Shown: positions 23,910 to 37,074 of the stretch, piece by piece
How positions within the stretch are numbered: position 1 is the first letter of the stretch
Layout of the letters: every line of letters begins with the position of its first letter
From: Rhodeus uyekii
Taxonomy: Eukaryota > Chordata > Actinopteri > Cypriniformes > Acheilognathidae
DNA: 64,000 nucleotides
Reading direction: 5' to 3'
Assembly (NCBI GenBank): GCA_037043235.1
Contig: JAWRVZ010000054.1
Location: 737,501-801,500, forward strand
Notes under the pieces: model-generated
Database searches by the model: none
Told to the model about the DNA's origin: nothing
The model's input: only the letters and a program-made list of their open reading frames with translations
Position numbers and translations under genes: made by a program

Positions 23910-24594
23910 CAGTAATGCCTTGAGAATCTAAAATAATTTTTCCCATAAGAAATAACAGAAAAAAAATTGTTCTGTTCAAGCCCTCTAAAAAAACTCCCTT
24001 ATTAGTGCTAATAACAATGGAAAAAATATGTTTTTAATTCCTATAGAGACACACACACACAATTATAGTATATAAGGATTCATGTGATATAAAATGAAAT
24101 GTGGTTTTAATTCTGAGTTATTTTCTTCGAGACAGACAAAGTAGCGGCTAATGACGACATGTGTGGAGGAGGAGGAGGAGGAGGAAGAGGAGGAGGGATT
24201 ACGTAAATAACGCAAACACAATACAGAAGTGTAGTGTTTCTTCCCGTGTTGTGTATTGGATAGACTCAGAAGCTCATATTTATTATTATTGAACACTCAT
24301 AACTTGTGCTGCTCCCAGCTTAATACTCCTGAATCACTCGTTGCCCCCGCTAACCCCCGCTGTAAAACCAAGCTGCCTCTAGTGGAGATCATATGCAATT
24401 ACACCATAAATGAGACGCTTGAGCTGCTCCGAGTGCTGCTAGTGTTAGTGTCTGTAAGCTGCTCGTATCTCAAATATTTACTCGTATCTCAAATATTTAG
24501 TCATATCTCAATTAAAATTTTGATAAAGGTCTTGCTCATATCTCAGAATAGGCCTACTTGTATGTCGGGATGCTTGTATCTCAAGGTATTACTG
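23910..24594. mobile_element. Tigger-related MITE, 685 bp, TA target site
   Basis: It begins CAGTAATGCCTTGAGAATC and ends GTATCTCAAGGTATTACTG (inverted), with TA at 23908-23909 and 24595-24596. It includes a GGA repeat at about 24166-24195 and a GCTCGTATCTCAAATATTTA stretch shared with 50085-50477. There is no transposase, so it depended on another element. Confidence 0.9.
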
Positions 24595-24599
24595 TAGTT

Positions 24600-25230
24600 A
24601 TATATATAATTTAGATAACAATATAATATATATTGTTATCCACAGGGACAGTGTGCGATGAGGAGACATGAGGAGAATGAGCAGGTTCCCAACAGAAACC
24701 CGCTTTATTTAGTAAACCAAAATACACAACTTAAATGGTCATAAATCTTTAATGTTTTTGGAGCACAGACTGAAGTTTTGATTCCTTTTTTAATTATGAA
24801 ACAAGTTTAAAAAAGTGAACTTATTATACAATTTTATACATTGTTCTAAAAAGTGCACAAAAATACCATTTTCAATTTTGTCATGAAATATCTATTTTCC
24901 AAAACATATTTTACTCTAAAACACTGAGGAAAAGAAAGGCATGAATCGAAAGAAGCTGTGTTTTAAATTTGAGGTTGATATCTCAAGAAATAAGCTTTCG
25001 GTGAGAGTTTAAAATGTAATTTTAAGTGCTATATTCAGTAGGTCTACAGTACAATTCCAAATAGTTTTTATATTTCTGCACACCTTTTTGTTGCGATCTA
25101 GTTACAACAAATTTTAAAACTCAATGACTCGTTTAATGTGATTTAATGCTACAGAATCATTGTATATTATCACTGCTCTGTTCAATTCACTCTAATATGG
25201 CAAATAATTCAACAGTATATCCATATACAT
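24600..25230. other. Non-coding
   Basis: No recognisable element. A CGCTTTATTTAG patch near 24700 is not supported as a transcript end. Confidence 0.4.
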
Positions 25231-25239
25231 CGGATGCTC

Positions 25240-26190
25240 CTTACTTGGTAACTGGGTCCAGTAACTCCTAATCCTGTTGTATTTGTTACTATAGCTTTTG
25301 AACGTCTGTGAAAATCTGAATATACTCCTTGTATGTACAATCCCTGACTATAGAATTCTTCCACAATATCAGAAGTCTTGCTCTTTTGTCTGATTTTTAT
25401 ATAACAGTTTCTTTGTCATACATTTCCACTTCTTTTGCTCTTTAATCCCCCCTCCATCCAAAACATACTCTATACATCCACAGTCTAATCTTGACCTTAT
25501 TAAAGCCATATACATCTTATGCATCTCCTGACATATATTACTTTTCTTCAATGTTTCAATGTCAATTTTGCATCAAAATACGCTAAAAAATGTTCCACTT
25601 TTTGGAGTTTGTTTTCCCTTGGACAGAACATAACATTTCCTTTTTTAATTGAGAATTTAAACCCCGAATTTCTACTTGGTTGATTCCATCTTGCAGTTTT
25701 TTAATGATGTACTCAACATTTCTTCCTCTTTTCCTTAAAGCCTCGTCATCAGTGAACAATGACCAACCCATGTCTATTGAGATTTAAAAACATATCATTA
25801 ATCACAGCGGAAACCATTGGGTTTAATATGTTCCCTCGGGGCGTTTCATTGTATCATCTGTATATCTCTGATCTCATCCACACTTGAATAGCTCTTCCAT
25901 CCAGAAAATCCATTAAACAGTTAAACACTTGTCCTCTAATACCCAGCAAAAGCATTTAATTATAACAAGTTATAGGCCTTTTCAACATCACAAACCACAG
26001 CCAGTGTTTCTTTATTGACTTGGGCTGTTCTTACTTCATCCTCTAAATATAATTTTGGGTCATTTTTTCTAATTGGGTCAAATTCATAGTCTCCAAAAAT
26101 CGTTATCATCCGTTCCATAATTATTATAATTTTTGAATGATTTCAGGGCTATAGGTCTGTAATTTCCTGGCTTCTTTATCAGTATAATTA
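25240..26190 (-). pseudogene. Decayed non-LTR retrotransposon reverse transcriptase
   Basis: Read on the minus strand from about 25950 down to 25380, broken frames give FLDGRAIQVW, a degenerate TPRGNILNPMVSAVINDMF (PQG box), LFTDDEALRKRGRNVEYIIK (catalytic [FY]xDD box as FTDD) and YMALIRSRLDCGCIEY. Order and spacing fit an RT of the kind found in fish I/Nimb-like or Jockey-like elements. Upstream, 26000-26190 is a weaker match. There are many stops, and it is unrelated in sequence to the LINE at 8.5-12.4 kb. Confidence 0.75.
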
Positions 26191-27190
26191 TTGCTTTTTC
26201 TAGCTTCTATATAGCTATATATAGCTATTCTATATAGCTTCTATATAGCAACAGAAAAAGTTAGAAAAACAGCTACTGCACAGACAAAATATGTTACAGC
26301 ACGATAAAATGCTCTTTTTAACCTCCCAGCCGGAGCAACTTTTCCCTATTTACAGATATGAGGAGAGACGCAAGGAAGAGTGACATATATGCAGAATTTC
26401 CCCCCCAAAAAAACTCTATAAAAGGCTTTTATCAGGGTAAGAAAGCAATGAGTGATTTTGAATAAAAAAAGTATAGTTCACCTTTAACGTAAGTGTAACA
26501 TAATATATACTTACAATATGCATAAAAACAGATGCGATATTTGCTAAACAAGTTTCTTACATTGTGATACTGCCAATTCTGTTCAAGATATAATGATTGT
26601 AATTTATCATATGATTTAAATATCATGATTTAAATATGATTTTTCTGGAATACCAGCGATAAACTGACCTCACACTGTTTGGATAAATTATATTGTATCA
26701 GATTATATTGTTCTCGTCACTGTAACAATGTTTGGGAAGAAGGAGCGAATTTGCTAATTTTGAACAAAAAATACATATTACACAATTAACATAAAACTAT
26801 ACTGTGCCGTAAACAATATACAGACAATAAATCCACTCGCAAACCAACTTTCTTACGTTTCATAAATGACTTTTAAGGAAGGATTTATCATATGATTTAC
26901 ATATCATGATTTAAATAGGATTTATCATATTTAACCAGATGGAAGTGATTTTTATGGACTTCACTGGATGAATTACTTGTGATTGCATTGATCTCGTCGC
27001 TGTAATTAGCTTTAGATGAATAAATTCAAGAGATCAGACTACTCTCTGTGAAATCTGGAAAGAGTAGAAGCTTCATTTAGAAAGCAAGCAATAATAACTC
27101 AAGTCATTATGACGTTTCCATGCTTATTTTAGTGAGGAAGGAGATGTAATATGATGTTGTGTCCATGAGGGGAGGCTGTGGGATCACTTC
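26190..27190. other. Non-coding
   Basis: Contains a CTATATAGC-based inverted and direct repeat cluster at 26205-26250 and recurring ATTTAAATATGATTT phrases at 26610-26945. No coding pattern is recognised. Confidence 0.5.
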
Positions 27191-28634
27191 ACAGAAACCT
27201 CAATGCAGAATTCAACTTTATTGTTGGGAATACAGTACAGCTTACATAAAAACAACAACAACAACAACAACAACAACGTGGAGGTCATTAGAAAAAAAAG
27301 GTCTGTATATCATTGCTCGTGATTTTACACGGTTTTCATACAGGGAAACTGATTTTGCATTATATACATGAATTGATTAGTGTTCAAAATTGTCTGAGCA
27401 GCTAAAAATGGCACATCAGTACAAATTTACAAACAAAATATTAATTTCAGGATAAACACTGGTGTTTCAATAGTTCCAGATCATATAAAAAATAAGAAGA
27501 ACAACAGAAAAAGTGCAAAAGGCGTAATACTCTCCAGGTGAAAACTCTTCAAAGGAAAAGGTTTTTACAGCACGATATATTAAACCATCCAATAATATCT
27601 TGAATAACACCAACTTGTTAAATTCTGGCACATTCTCAACTTAAAGCAACTAATTTCTAGTTAAAGCTTACAATATATTTAGCGTACAGGACAAAAAAGA
27701 AATGTTCAATAAAACATTTATCATGTGTTACGCAAACAAAGCGCTTTCATATATACATTACATACATTCATCTTTCATATTAGTGCCTATTTTATGAAAA
27801 GACACCAACCAATAACAACGACGAGAGGCTTTATTTTACAGTCCTGTTCTGCACTTTAACTAAATACCCTGAATCGACCCCTAAAGCGAAATTACCCAGC
27901 ACTTTTAGCAAGTGCACATACTGTAAAACAAAGTGCAACGAGAATATGATTGAAAGTGTGAAGAGCCAAATATGCATATCATAAAATATGCATATCAAAA
28001 TCAAAATATCATCCGTGTTGAAACATTTAAAGAAGTCACATGATCTGTTGATCATGGCCAATTTAACTTTAAAACTCTACTTTAAACACAGAAAGATCAA
28101 AAATAAAATCAGCCTGTGTTTTGGACAAGAAACAAAACTAGAAAAGTTACATTAAAGCTTCATGTCATGAATCAAAGAACATTTGCAGGGGGGAAAAAAG
28201 TTAAAACTTTCCCACACATATTCAAACAGGACTCGTTTTGCATGAAGAATGAGAATGAAAGCGCAGAAACTCCTTTGTTATGATGATTTTACACGCGTTT
28301 GCCTTCAAACACACACAGATTCAACAGAAGTTGCTCATCAGTGCATGATGGGATGCGATACACTGAGATAAACATACATTCGCAGCTGCTTGGAGAGGTG
28401 GGTCAGGAGAGCAATTTAAGAGTGTGATCTTTCCATCTTTGCATTTATCAGGAGGGTAAATATTCAGGCGTGTGCCGAACGCTCGCTGTTGTTTGCGAGC
28501 TGTGAAGTGCGTGGAGGTCCAAAGAAAGAACACAGCGTTTGAAAAGGAAAGTCTCCAGAGCCACAGAATATCTGACAGGCATCCAATTTATGCGAGAGAA
28601 GAGGATGAAAGTGGAGAGACGCACAGAAGCGGGT
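27190..28634 (-). other. Probable rab26 3' untranslated region
   Basis: The sequence follows the rab26 stop codon and is largely free of transposon sequence. Minus-strand AATAAA hexamers lie at 27830-27835 and 27217-27222. Either could end the transcript. An (AAC)n run on the plus strand lies at 27250-27277. The extent is inferred, not seen. Confidence 0.4.
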
Positions 28635-28737
28635 TTAGGAGCGACAGCAGCCGACTCCCTTCATCTCCTTGTTCACATACTCCTGCAGCTGAAACTTGGG
28701 CTCGTTCGGCTCCTTCATCTCCCTGTGCTTCAGCTCC
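28635..28737 (-). CDS. rab26 last coding exon
   Basis: The acceptor CTCTCAG precedes 28737. The first base completes the Lys codon, then ELKHREMKEPNEPKF, QLQEYVNKEMKGVGCCRS and a TAA stop at 28637-28635. The Cys-Cys near the end is the expected double geranylgeranylation site that anchors the protein in membranes. Confidence 0.95.
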
Positions 28738-31700
28738 CTGAGAGACGGGGGCACACGTCAGTTTCCCTTTAAACTCCGGGGGGAATACACTAAAAATGAC
28801 TCGCGCTGTTTGTTTGTACGTGTTTAAGCACCAGATTCAAAACAATTAGGCAAATCCGGTTCAGAATATATAGCGCTGTGCAATATTGGATAGATGGATA
28901 GATGGATAGATGATAGATGGATAGATGTATAGATGATAGATGAATAGAGAGAGAGATGGCTGGATAGATAGATATATAGATGTATAGATGGATAGATGAT
29001 AGATGGATAGAGAGAGATAGATGGATAGATAGGTAGATGGACAGATGATGGATGATGGATGATGGATAGATGGATAGACGGATATATAGATGTATAGATG
29101 ATAGATGGATAGAGAGAGAGATGGATGGGTGGATGGATAGATGTATAGATGATAGATGGATAGAGAGAGAGATGGATGGGTGGATGGATAGATGTATAGA
29201 TGATAGATGGATAGATGGATAGATGGATGGATGGATGGATAGATGATAGATGGATAGAGAGAGAGATGGATGGGTGGATGGATAGATGTATAGATGATAG
29301 ATGGATAGAGAGAGAGATGGATGGGTGGATGGATAGATGTATAGATGATAGATGGATAGACGGACAGATGATGGATGATGGATAGATGGATAGATAGATG
29401 TATAGATGATAGATGGATAGAGAGAGAGATGGATGGGTGGATGGATAGATGTATAGATGATAGATGGATAGAGAGAGAGATGGATGGGTGGATGGATAGA
29501 TGTATAGATGATAGATGGATAGACGGACAGATGATGGATGATGGATAGATGGATAGATAGATGTATAGATGATAGATGGATAGAGAGAGAGATGGATGGG
29601 TGGATGGATGGATAGATGTATAGATGATAGATGGATAGACGGACAGATGATGGATGATGGATAGATGTATAGATGACAGATGGATAGAGAGAGAGATGGG
29701 TGGATGGATGGATAGATGGATAGATGATAGATGGATAGAGAGAGAGACGGATGGATGGATGGATAGATGGATCGATGGATAGATGATAGATGGATAGAGA
29801 GAGAGACGGATGGATGGATGGATAGATGGATCGATGGATAGATGATAGATGGATAGAGAGATGGATAGATGTATATAGAGAGAGCTGGATGGATAGATGG
29901 ATATATAGATAGATGGATAGATGGACAGATGGATAAATGGATAGAGAGAGAGATGGATGGATGGATGGATGGATAGATGGATATATAGATGTATAGATGA
30001 TAGATGGATAGAGAGAGAGATTGATGGATAGATGGATAGAGAGATGGATGGATGGATGGATGGATAGAGAGAGAGATGGATGGATAGATATATATATGTA
30101 GAGAGATGGATGGATAGATATATATGTAGAGAGATGGATGGATAGATGTATAGAGAGAGAGATGGATGGATGGATAGATGGACAGAGAGATGGATAGATG
30201 GATAGAGAGAGAGATGGATGGATAGATGGATAGAATTGATTAGAATGCAATGCACGTTGCTTTGGATAAAAGCGTCTGATTAATGCATGAATGTGAGTGT
30301 ATCTGCATGCAGAGGTCATGCTTTTCTCCATTATTGATGGCTGTAACATTAATCACAGCAGGCACAAAACTACAGTTTGCGAAACGCTCAAAAACTGCTG
30401 CTTATCCATCGTTTGATTAAAGGAGTGTTTGCACTCAAGACGAATTTAACTATGCAGAGCGTAATGCATTGCATGCTTACATGGGACACTTGTTTAAGGG
30501 CTTGTTCATCCAAAAATGAAACTGATCCCATGATTTTCTCGCCCTCACAGGTGTTCGTGACTTTCGTTTTTCAGCTGAACACAATCGGAGTTGTATGAAA
30601 TAAAATCTTGGCTCTTCCCAGTGTTATAATGGGAGTGAATGGAGAAATCCACGTGGCTTCAGGTTAACAAAGGCCTTCTGAAGCAAAGAAAAATATCCAT
30701 ACTTATGAATGTACAAACTGTTTCAGTAACAGCCGTACGCGAGTCTAGTTCCGGCGGAAGAGTGACCCCTGACCTCTGACCTCTGATCTAATTCATTTGT
30801 TTTGCCTTTTTTAGGGCTTTAAAATCTCAGTCTCAATTCACTCCCATTATAAAGCAGGGAAGAGCCGGTAAAATGTTTAATACAACTCTGATTGTGTTCG
30901 GCTGAAAGAAGAAAGTCACGTACACCTGGCATGGCTTGAGGGCTGAGTAAATTATGGGATACTTTTTGGGTGAACTAACCCTTTAAATTGGATTATGGTT
31001 GATGAATAAGCCCATATTACTCAAATACTGACACACTTCTTAAACTAAACAAAGATAAATCCCCACAACTCCAGTGTGTGTCTGGATATTTGGTGTTTCT
31101 CCATCAATGATCGATTACTTCTGCCGTGATCTTTTCAACGAAACTCATTTACACGGAGAAGAGGCGTGTTTGCACTGAAACTGAATTTAAATGTGCTATT
31201 ATAAATCTAAACCATGCATATTCAGAGACGGAGACAACATGTGACCTTCTACCTTTCTTACAATATACAGACAATACTTCACATTAAACATAACGCATAT
31301 TATAAGTCACTTCAGATAAACTTGTCTGCTATATGTTACCGGTCAAAGGTTTGGAATAGTTGTGATAGTTGTGTGTTTTTGAAAGAAGTCTTTTCTACTC
31401 ACCAAAGCTGAATTTATATGCTTAAAATACAGTTAAAAAATAAATGACTGAATTTATTAGATGATAAATACAGTAAAACAGTGTAATCTTATATCAGTGT
31501 AAAACAGCTGTTTTCTATGTGAATATATAGTAAAGTGTCATTTATTCCTGTGATTAAAGCTGAATTTATTAGATGATAAATACAGTAAAACAGTGTAATA
31601 TTATATCAGTGTAAAACAGCTGTTTTCTATGTGAATATATAGTAAAGTGTCATTTATTCCTGTGATTAAAGCTGAATTTATTAGATGATAAATACAGTAA

Positions 31701-33054
31701 AACAGTGTAATATTATATCAGTGTAAAACAGCTGTTTTCTATGTGAATATATAGTAAAGTGTCATTTATTCCTGTGATTAAAGGTGAATTTATTAGATGA
31801 TAAATACAGTAAAACAGTATAATATTATATTAGTGTAAAACAGCTGTTTTCTATGTGAATATATAGTAAAGTGTCATTTATTCCTGTGATTAAAGCTGCA
31901 TTTTCAGCATCATTACTCCAGTCTTCAGTGTCACATGATCATAAATTATTCTAATATGATCATTTGATGCTCAAAAAACATTTACGATTAAAATTATTGT
32001 TGAAATCAGTTTTGCTGAATCCGATTTTGTCGAGAAGACTTGCTGAGCATTAAAGAGCATTAAAGAGCATTCTTCTTAAATCTTTATTATTCCAAAAAAA
32101 CCTAAAACATATTTAGCTTGTTAAACTAGTTCAATAGGATTACGGGCGGTTAATGAATAAGATGCAGATTTTTGCACATGTAAATAAAGCGCAAATGAAT
32201 TTACTGAATTCTCCCGTCTGTGTTTCCACCAGCAGACACACACCAATGTGTGAAAAAGTGCTTGTTTATTAGATATTGTGTCTAATTTGATCATGTTTTG
32301 GGCTGCCAATACGAGTGTGATCCTCTCAGCTCTATTTAACACGCGCAGCTTCTGTTCGGGCCTGAAAGCGAGGGACTTACTTGGCCACGGCCGTGAAGGA
32401 CAGCTCCACATTCAGACCAGATTTAGCACTGGTCTCCATGAAGGGAACGCCGTACTCCTTTAGAGAGAAACAGAACATTCCTCTTATTCCTTCCTTACAA
32501 TATGCAGACACAAATGAACCCTGAATATAATGCATACCCATTTACAGTGGAATCAGGGCTTCAGAAATGTTTTAAAATGTCTCTGTTGTGTTATTTCAAA
32601 GGTTCCTACAACAGGTTTACATGCATCCAAGGTCAAACACACTGCGATTTTCTCATAGTATTCTGTATATTGCAGCATCAGCTCTTTTCTCCAAGTCTCT
32701 CTGGGATTGGTCAACAGCTTACAGTGCATAATCAAACGACCTTCATAAGATCAGGACTATGTGCGTGTGTGTGTGTGTGTGTGTGGGGGGGGATATGTGC
32801 TCTCATATGTGTGTGCTTGTAAATGTGTGCGCACATGTGTGAGTGCACGCATATGTGTGTGTGTGTGTTTATATGCATATGTATGTGTGTGTGTGCATAT
32901 TTGTGTGTGTGTGTGTGTGGGGGGGTATGTGCTCTCATATGTGTGTGCTTGTAAATGTGTGCGCACGTGTGAGTGCACGCATATGTGTGTGTGTGTTTAT
33001 ATGCATATGTATGTGTGTGCACGCATATGTGTGTGTGCATGTATGTGTGCATGC

Positions 33055-33094
<40 letters not shown>

Positions 33095-33431
33095 ATGCTT
33101 GTGTCACATATGTATGAATAATTTAAATGAGGCAACCTCTTAAAGACAATAAAACAGGATAATGCAAGAGATTTGCATGTATCTAATCTGCAATGCATGT
33201 GTAATTTCGGGATTACTCTCATTAAAAAGATTTTACACAAAGAAATTAGTATTTAAAAGACTGTGTAGGTGTGTAACAAACCTTGGCCAGTTTCTCACCC
33301 TCCTCTCTCTTCACAACCCTGTCATGTGTGGAATCAGCCTGAAAAATCAATCAATAGTCAGTGCATTATGTATTAGCTTTGATTTCTAATCAATGTTTTC
33401 TATATAAAATATTTATGAACTGATGCCAAAC

Positions 33432-33503
<72 letters not shown>

Positions 33504-33968
33504 AGCAATTCCAAATACACAAATTTACTTTACTCACCTTGTTACCCAGAAGCATGATCACTACGTTCTGCTGAGCGAACTCATGAATCTCTGTGAGCCA
33601 GGCCTGCCAAAAGACAACAACCATCAGTAATTGTATTGCATATTTACAGGAAATGACCACAATCTCAGATGCAGGACTTAAATTATTATATTTCTTGTTT
33701 AGAGTCTTGAATCCCTGAACAAGAAAGAAAAAGGCAATATATTCCAAACACAGCAAGAAAGGGCAGGTCATCTCAACGAGGGTTTAATCAATAAAAATGG
33801 CTGGGGTGAATTTGCAGTCACACTAGAAAAGAGCTAATAAAGAAAACCTAGGAAAATGGCATGAGAGAGAGAGAGAGAGAGAGAGTGTGAGTGAGTGAGT
33901 GAGTGAGAGGATGATAAGGCCCTGCAGACCTCAGGTTGATGAAAGCCTGCTGTTAATATGGAGAGTGA

Positions 33969-34009
<41 letters not shown>

Positions 34010-37000
34010 TGTGTGTGTGTGTGTTATATTAAAAATGTTTTCAGGAGAGGAAACAGTAGTGTAAGTGGAAAAAGTAACTCCAGGCCTTCCAGATTATTTT
34101 TCTAATGATTCAAAAACCAGCCGCAGGACTCGCTCCGATCGCACTCCCGACTCGCTCCGATCGCACGCATGACTCGATGCAATCGCACTCTTGTGACAGA
34201 AGACAAAGAAGATCCGTCTGGGTCAAATCTAGCCTTGTCTCGTGATTCTGCTGGATCTGTTCGAGGCCCATCTCTTACCCGGACTCATCATCATAGACTC
34301 TGGAAATGGGTCGCTCTTTCCACGTCTCTGAAACTCACTCAGTCTCATTTGCATTTAAAAAGCTATTTAGCAAAGCCTTGTACTATATCAGTGCACACGT
34401 TCATTGCCTCCCGGGCCCGAAACGAGCGAAACAGAGGCGTTTGATCCCTCTACCATGTTTGTTTCATGTTCTGCTTCCAGGCTTTATTAAAGTCTATCAA
34501 CACTGATACGCTTGATTTTCTTTTATATCTGCCAAAAATGAAATAAAAGTAAAAATGTTAATTACGGCAGGAAGGCTGTCTTGAATGTGTGATTTAAGTT
34601 ATTCTGTCTAAAAGGGACACGGTACATTTAAAGACTCCTCTGGTCAACAGTAACTGCTTTTACACACCAAATCGCACCTTAGTCACCTGAGTCAGAAATG
34701 TAAAAGTATTTGTAGAACATTTTTATAATGTTACTCTGTGATGGAACCCAAAATGAAGGGCTTGAAATGAAGTATAAGGTACAATTTGTTAATAAAACAT
34801 CATGAAACCAAAGCATCAACTTTTTTTTAATCAAAATATCCTAAATGCATATGTTTTATTTTTATTTTAGAGTATGTTTTGTAGAACATTTTTTAAACAT
34901 TCTTCTTATTAAAACCAAAACGCAATGTTTTTTTTAAAACATTTTTTCTGCAAAACTACGGTGTAAAATTGGGAAAATGACCTTCATTTTAGACTGTAAT
35001 AGAATATTACAGTTTGTGCATATTCATTTCCGCTACACATTTAAATTAAATCTATAAAAACATATAAAATCGAATATCACTGTAAAAAATAATCTTTAAC
35101 AAATCTGGAAATGTATTTTTAATACTGTATGATGCTGGGAAGCCTAAATTCAAGCATTTAATCAGTCTTTTACTAATATCACTTCTAATTAAATTAGAAA
35201 AGAATGTTTTGTCATTTCTGGATTATCGAAAACTGAAACAATTAATCAGCAGAATCAGAAAGATGTTTATATGTAACAATACAGTTCATTCCGGAGTTTA
35301 TAGAGACTGGAGCGAAAGCGTGACGTCAATGACTCTCCATTGGATCATGTTTGACGGATAAACCAGACACTTAATCACAACATTACAGCGCTTTCAGAGT
35401 TTTAAAACAGCCAGACGCAGTTGGCAGAGCCTTTAAAAAGACGTCATTGAATCTTGTTAATTTCTGTTGTCAAATTCCCACAGCTTAAATGACATAAAAT
35501 GGAAAATATCACAAGTTTATTTGAAAGAAAATCAAAGCAAAGTATTTCATTAAAATATAAGTCAGTATCTTCATAACGAACGTGAATGTAAATCTGAAGT
35601 ACAGTTTCTATAAGATTTACTTACTGACGTTAAGATGCACTTCTTCAACGTCTTGTTTTGAACAGTGATTCATCTCATTTTAAATTATTTCCCTTCACAA
35701 CTTTGGCAATAACTTGAAAACGCATCTGCAGTTTCTTACATTGGATGCAATTGGACCCGGATAAAAAAAAAAAATCCCTAGATAAATAAACCTATAAAAT
35801 GTTATCAGAAAATATGGAGTACAAAAGGTTACAAATGAGCCGCTGTGTCCTGCGACAAAATGACAAGTTTAAAATCAAAAAAGTTTGTGAATAAACCCTA
35901 AATTTAACCCAGTGCTGTAAACTATATTACATTCGGCTCAGGAGAATCAAAGTCTCCATTTTCTGTAGGATCTCATATCATTTCTGATGACAGACCAGTT
36001 TTGAAACTATATATAGTTATTTAGTGGTAAATAAATGCATGGCGGAACAAGCTAGAAATATTCTAGCAACAGTAACTAAGGCGGACGCTTCTCGAAATGA
36101 ACTTGGAGAAAATCAGCAATTTATCAACATGGCTCATGCACAACTCATTCCTCAGTTATTCTGTATGTCCATTTGACTACAAAATGTGGCGAGGACTCAA
36201 GATGCAAGACATAGTGGATTTTATTTTAATAAAAGAAAAACAAAGACACAACTGAAAACACCCCGACCGGGAAAAACAAGACTAGGCTGACTTGGACACA
36301 AACAGCAAACCACAGCCATTAAACGACGACGAATCAGCACAGGACAGCAAACACAAGGGGAATAAATAGTGACACACAATTTGAGTAATAGATGGAGAAC
36401 AGGTGGTGCAAATCAAACAATAACAAGGAAACAAGATGGGCGGGGTTACACAATGAAATGACACGAACACGCTGTCAACGAGAATACCCATTAGCCACGC
36501 GTCCACATGAAACAAGCTGCACACAACACAAGACATGAAAGCACGCGGCCAATGTAAACAAGAACCGCGTGCTTCACTACAACCCACGCGAACAAGCGCG
36601 CGCGCGCAGCCTGAATGACGTCAAAACTACACGCACTCACAAGACAGAGCGCATAAACAAACACTCTTCTCGCTCAGAACAAAAGACAAACACATGGAGA
36701 ATTGAACACGTAACAGAAACAGGACTAGAATCGGGATCGAACACCACGCCCCACACACAAGACAAAAAACATGAACAAAAAGTGCAAGGCTTGTTAGAGC
36801 TCCAAACCGCTCGCTCACACAAAACACAAGACATTATGGTAGCGTCAGAGCTCTGCCACAACACAGATAAATGATTGGACTATATGTGGCAAAACCCTGA
36901 CACAAAAGAAAGTGAGTGTTATGTTATGGTATCTGGAATTATTTGTTTTAGCCTCTAGGTGGCATTAAGAGGGAATCCCCTATTAGCTGGAACATAGTGG

Positions 37001-37042
37001 CTTCATCCGCGATTCCGGATATATAGTCGTCAGCGGTCTCTT

Positions 37043-37074
<32 letters not shown>

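Noticed and set aside
28790..30349. 519- and 464-codon minus-strand open frames rich in Ser, Ile, His and Pro
   Set aside because: They are translations of the GATA/GGAT tetranucleotide array. Open frames on one strand are expected when a 4-bp unit has no stop in any phase.
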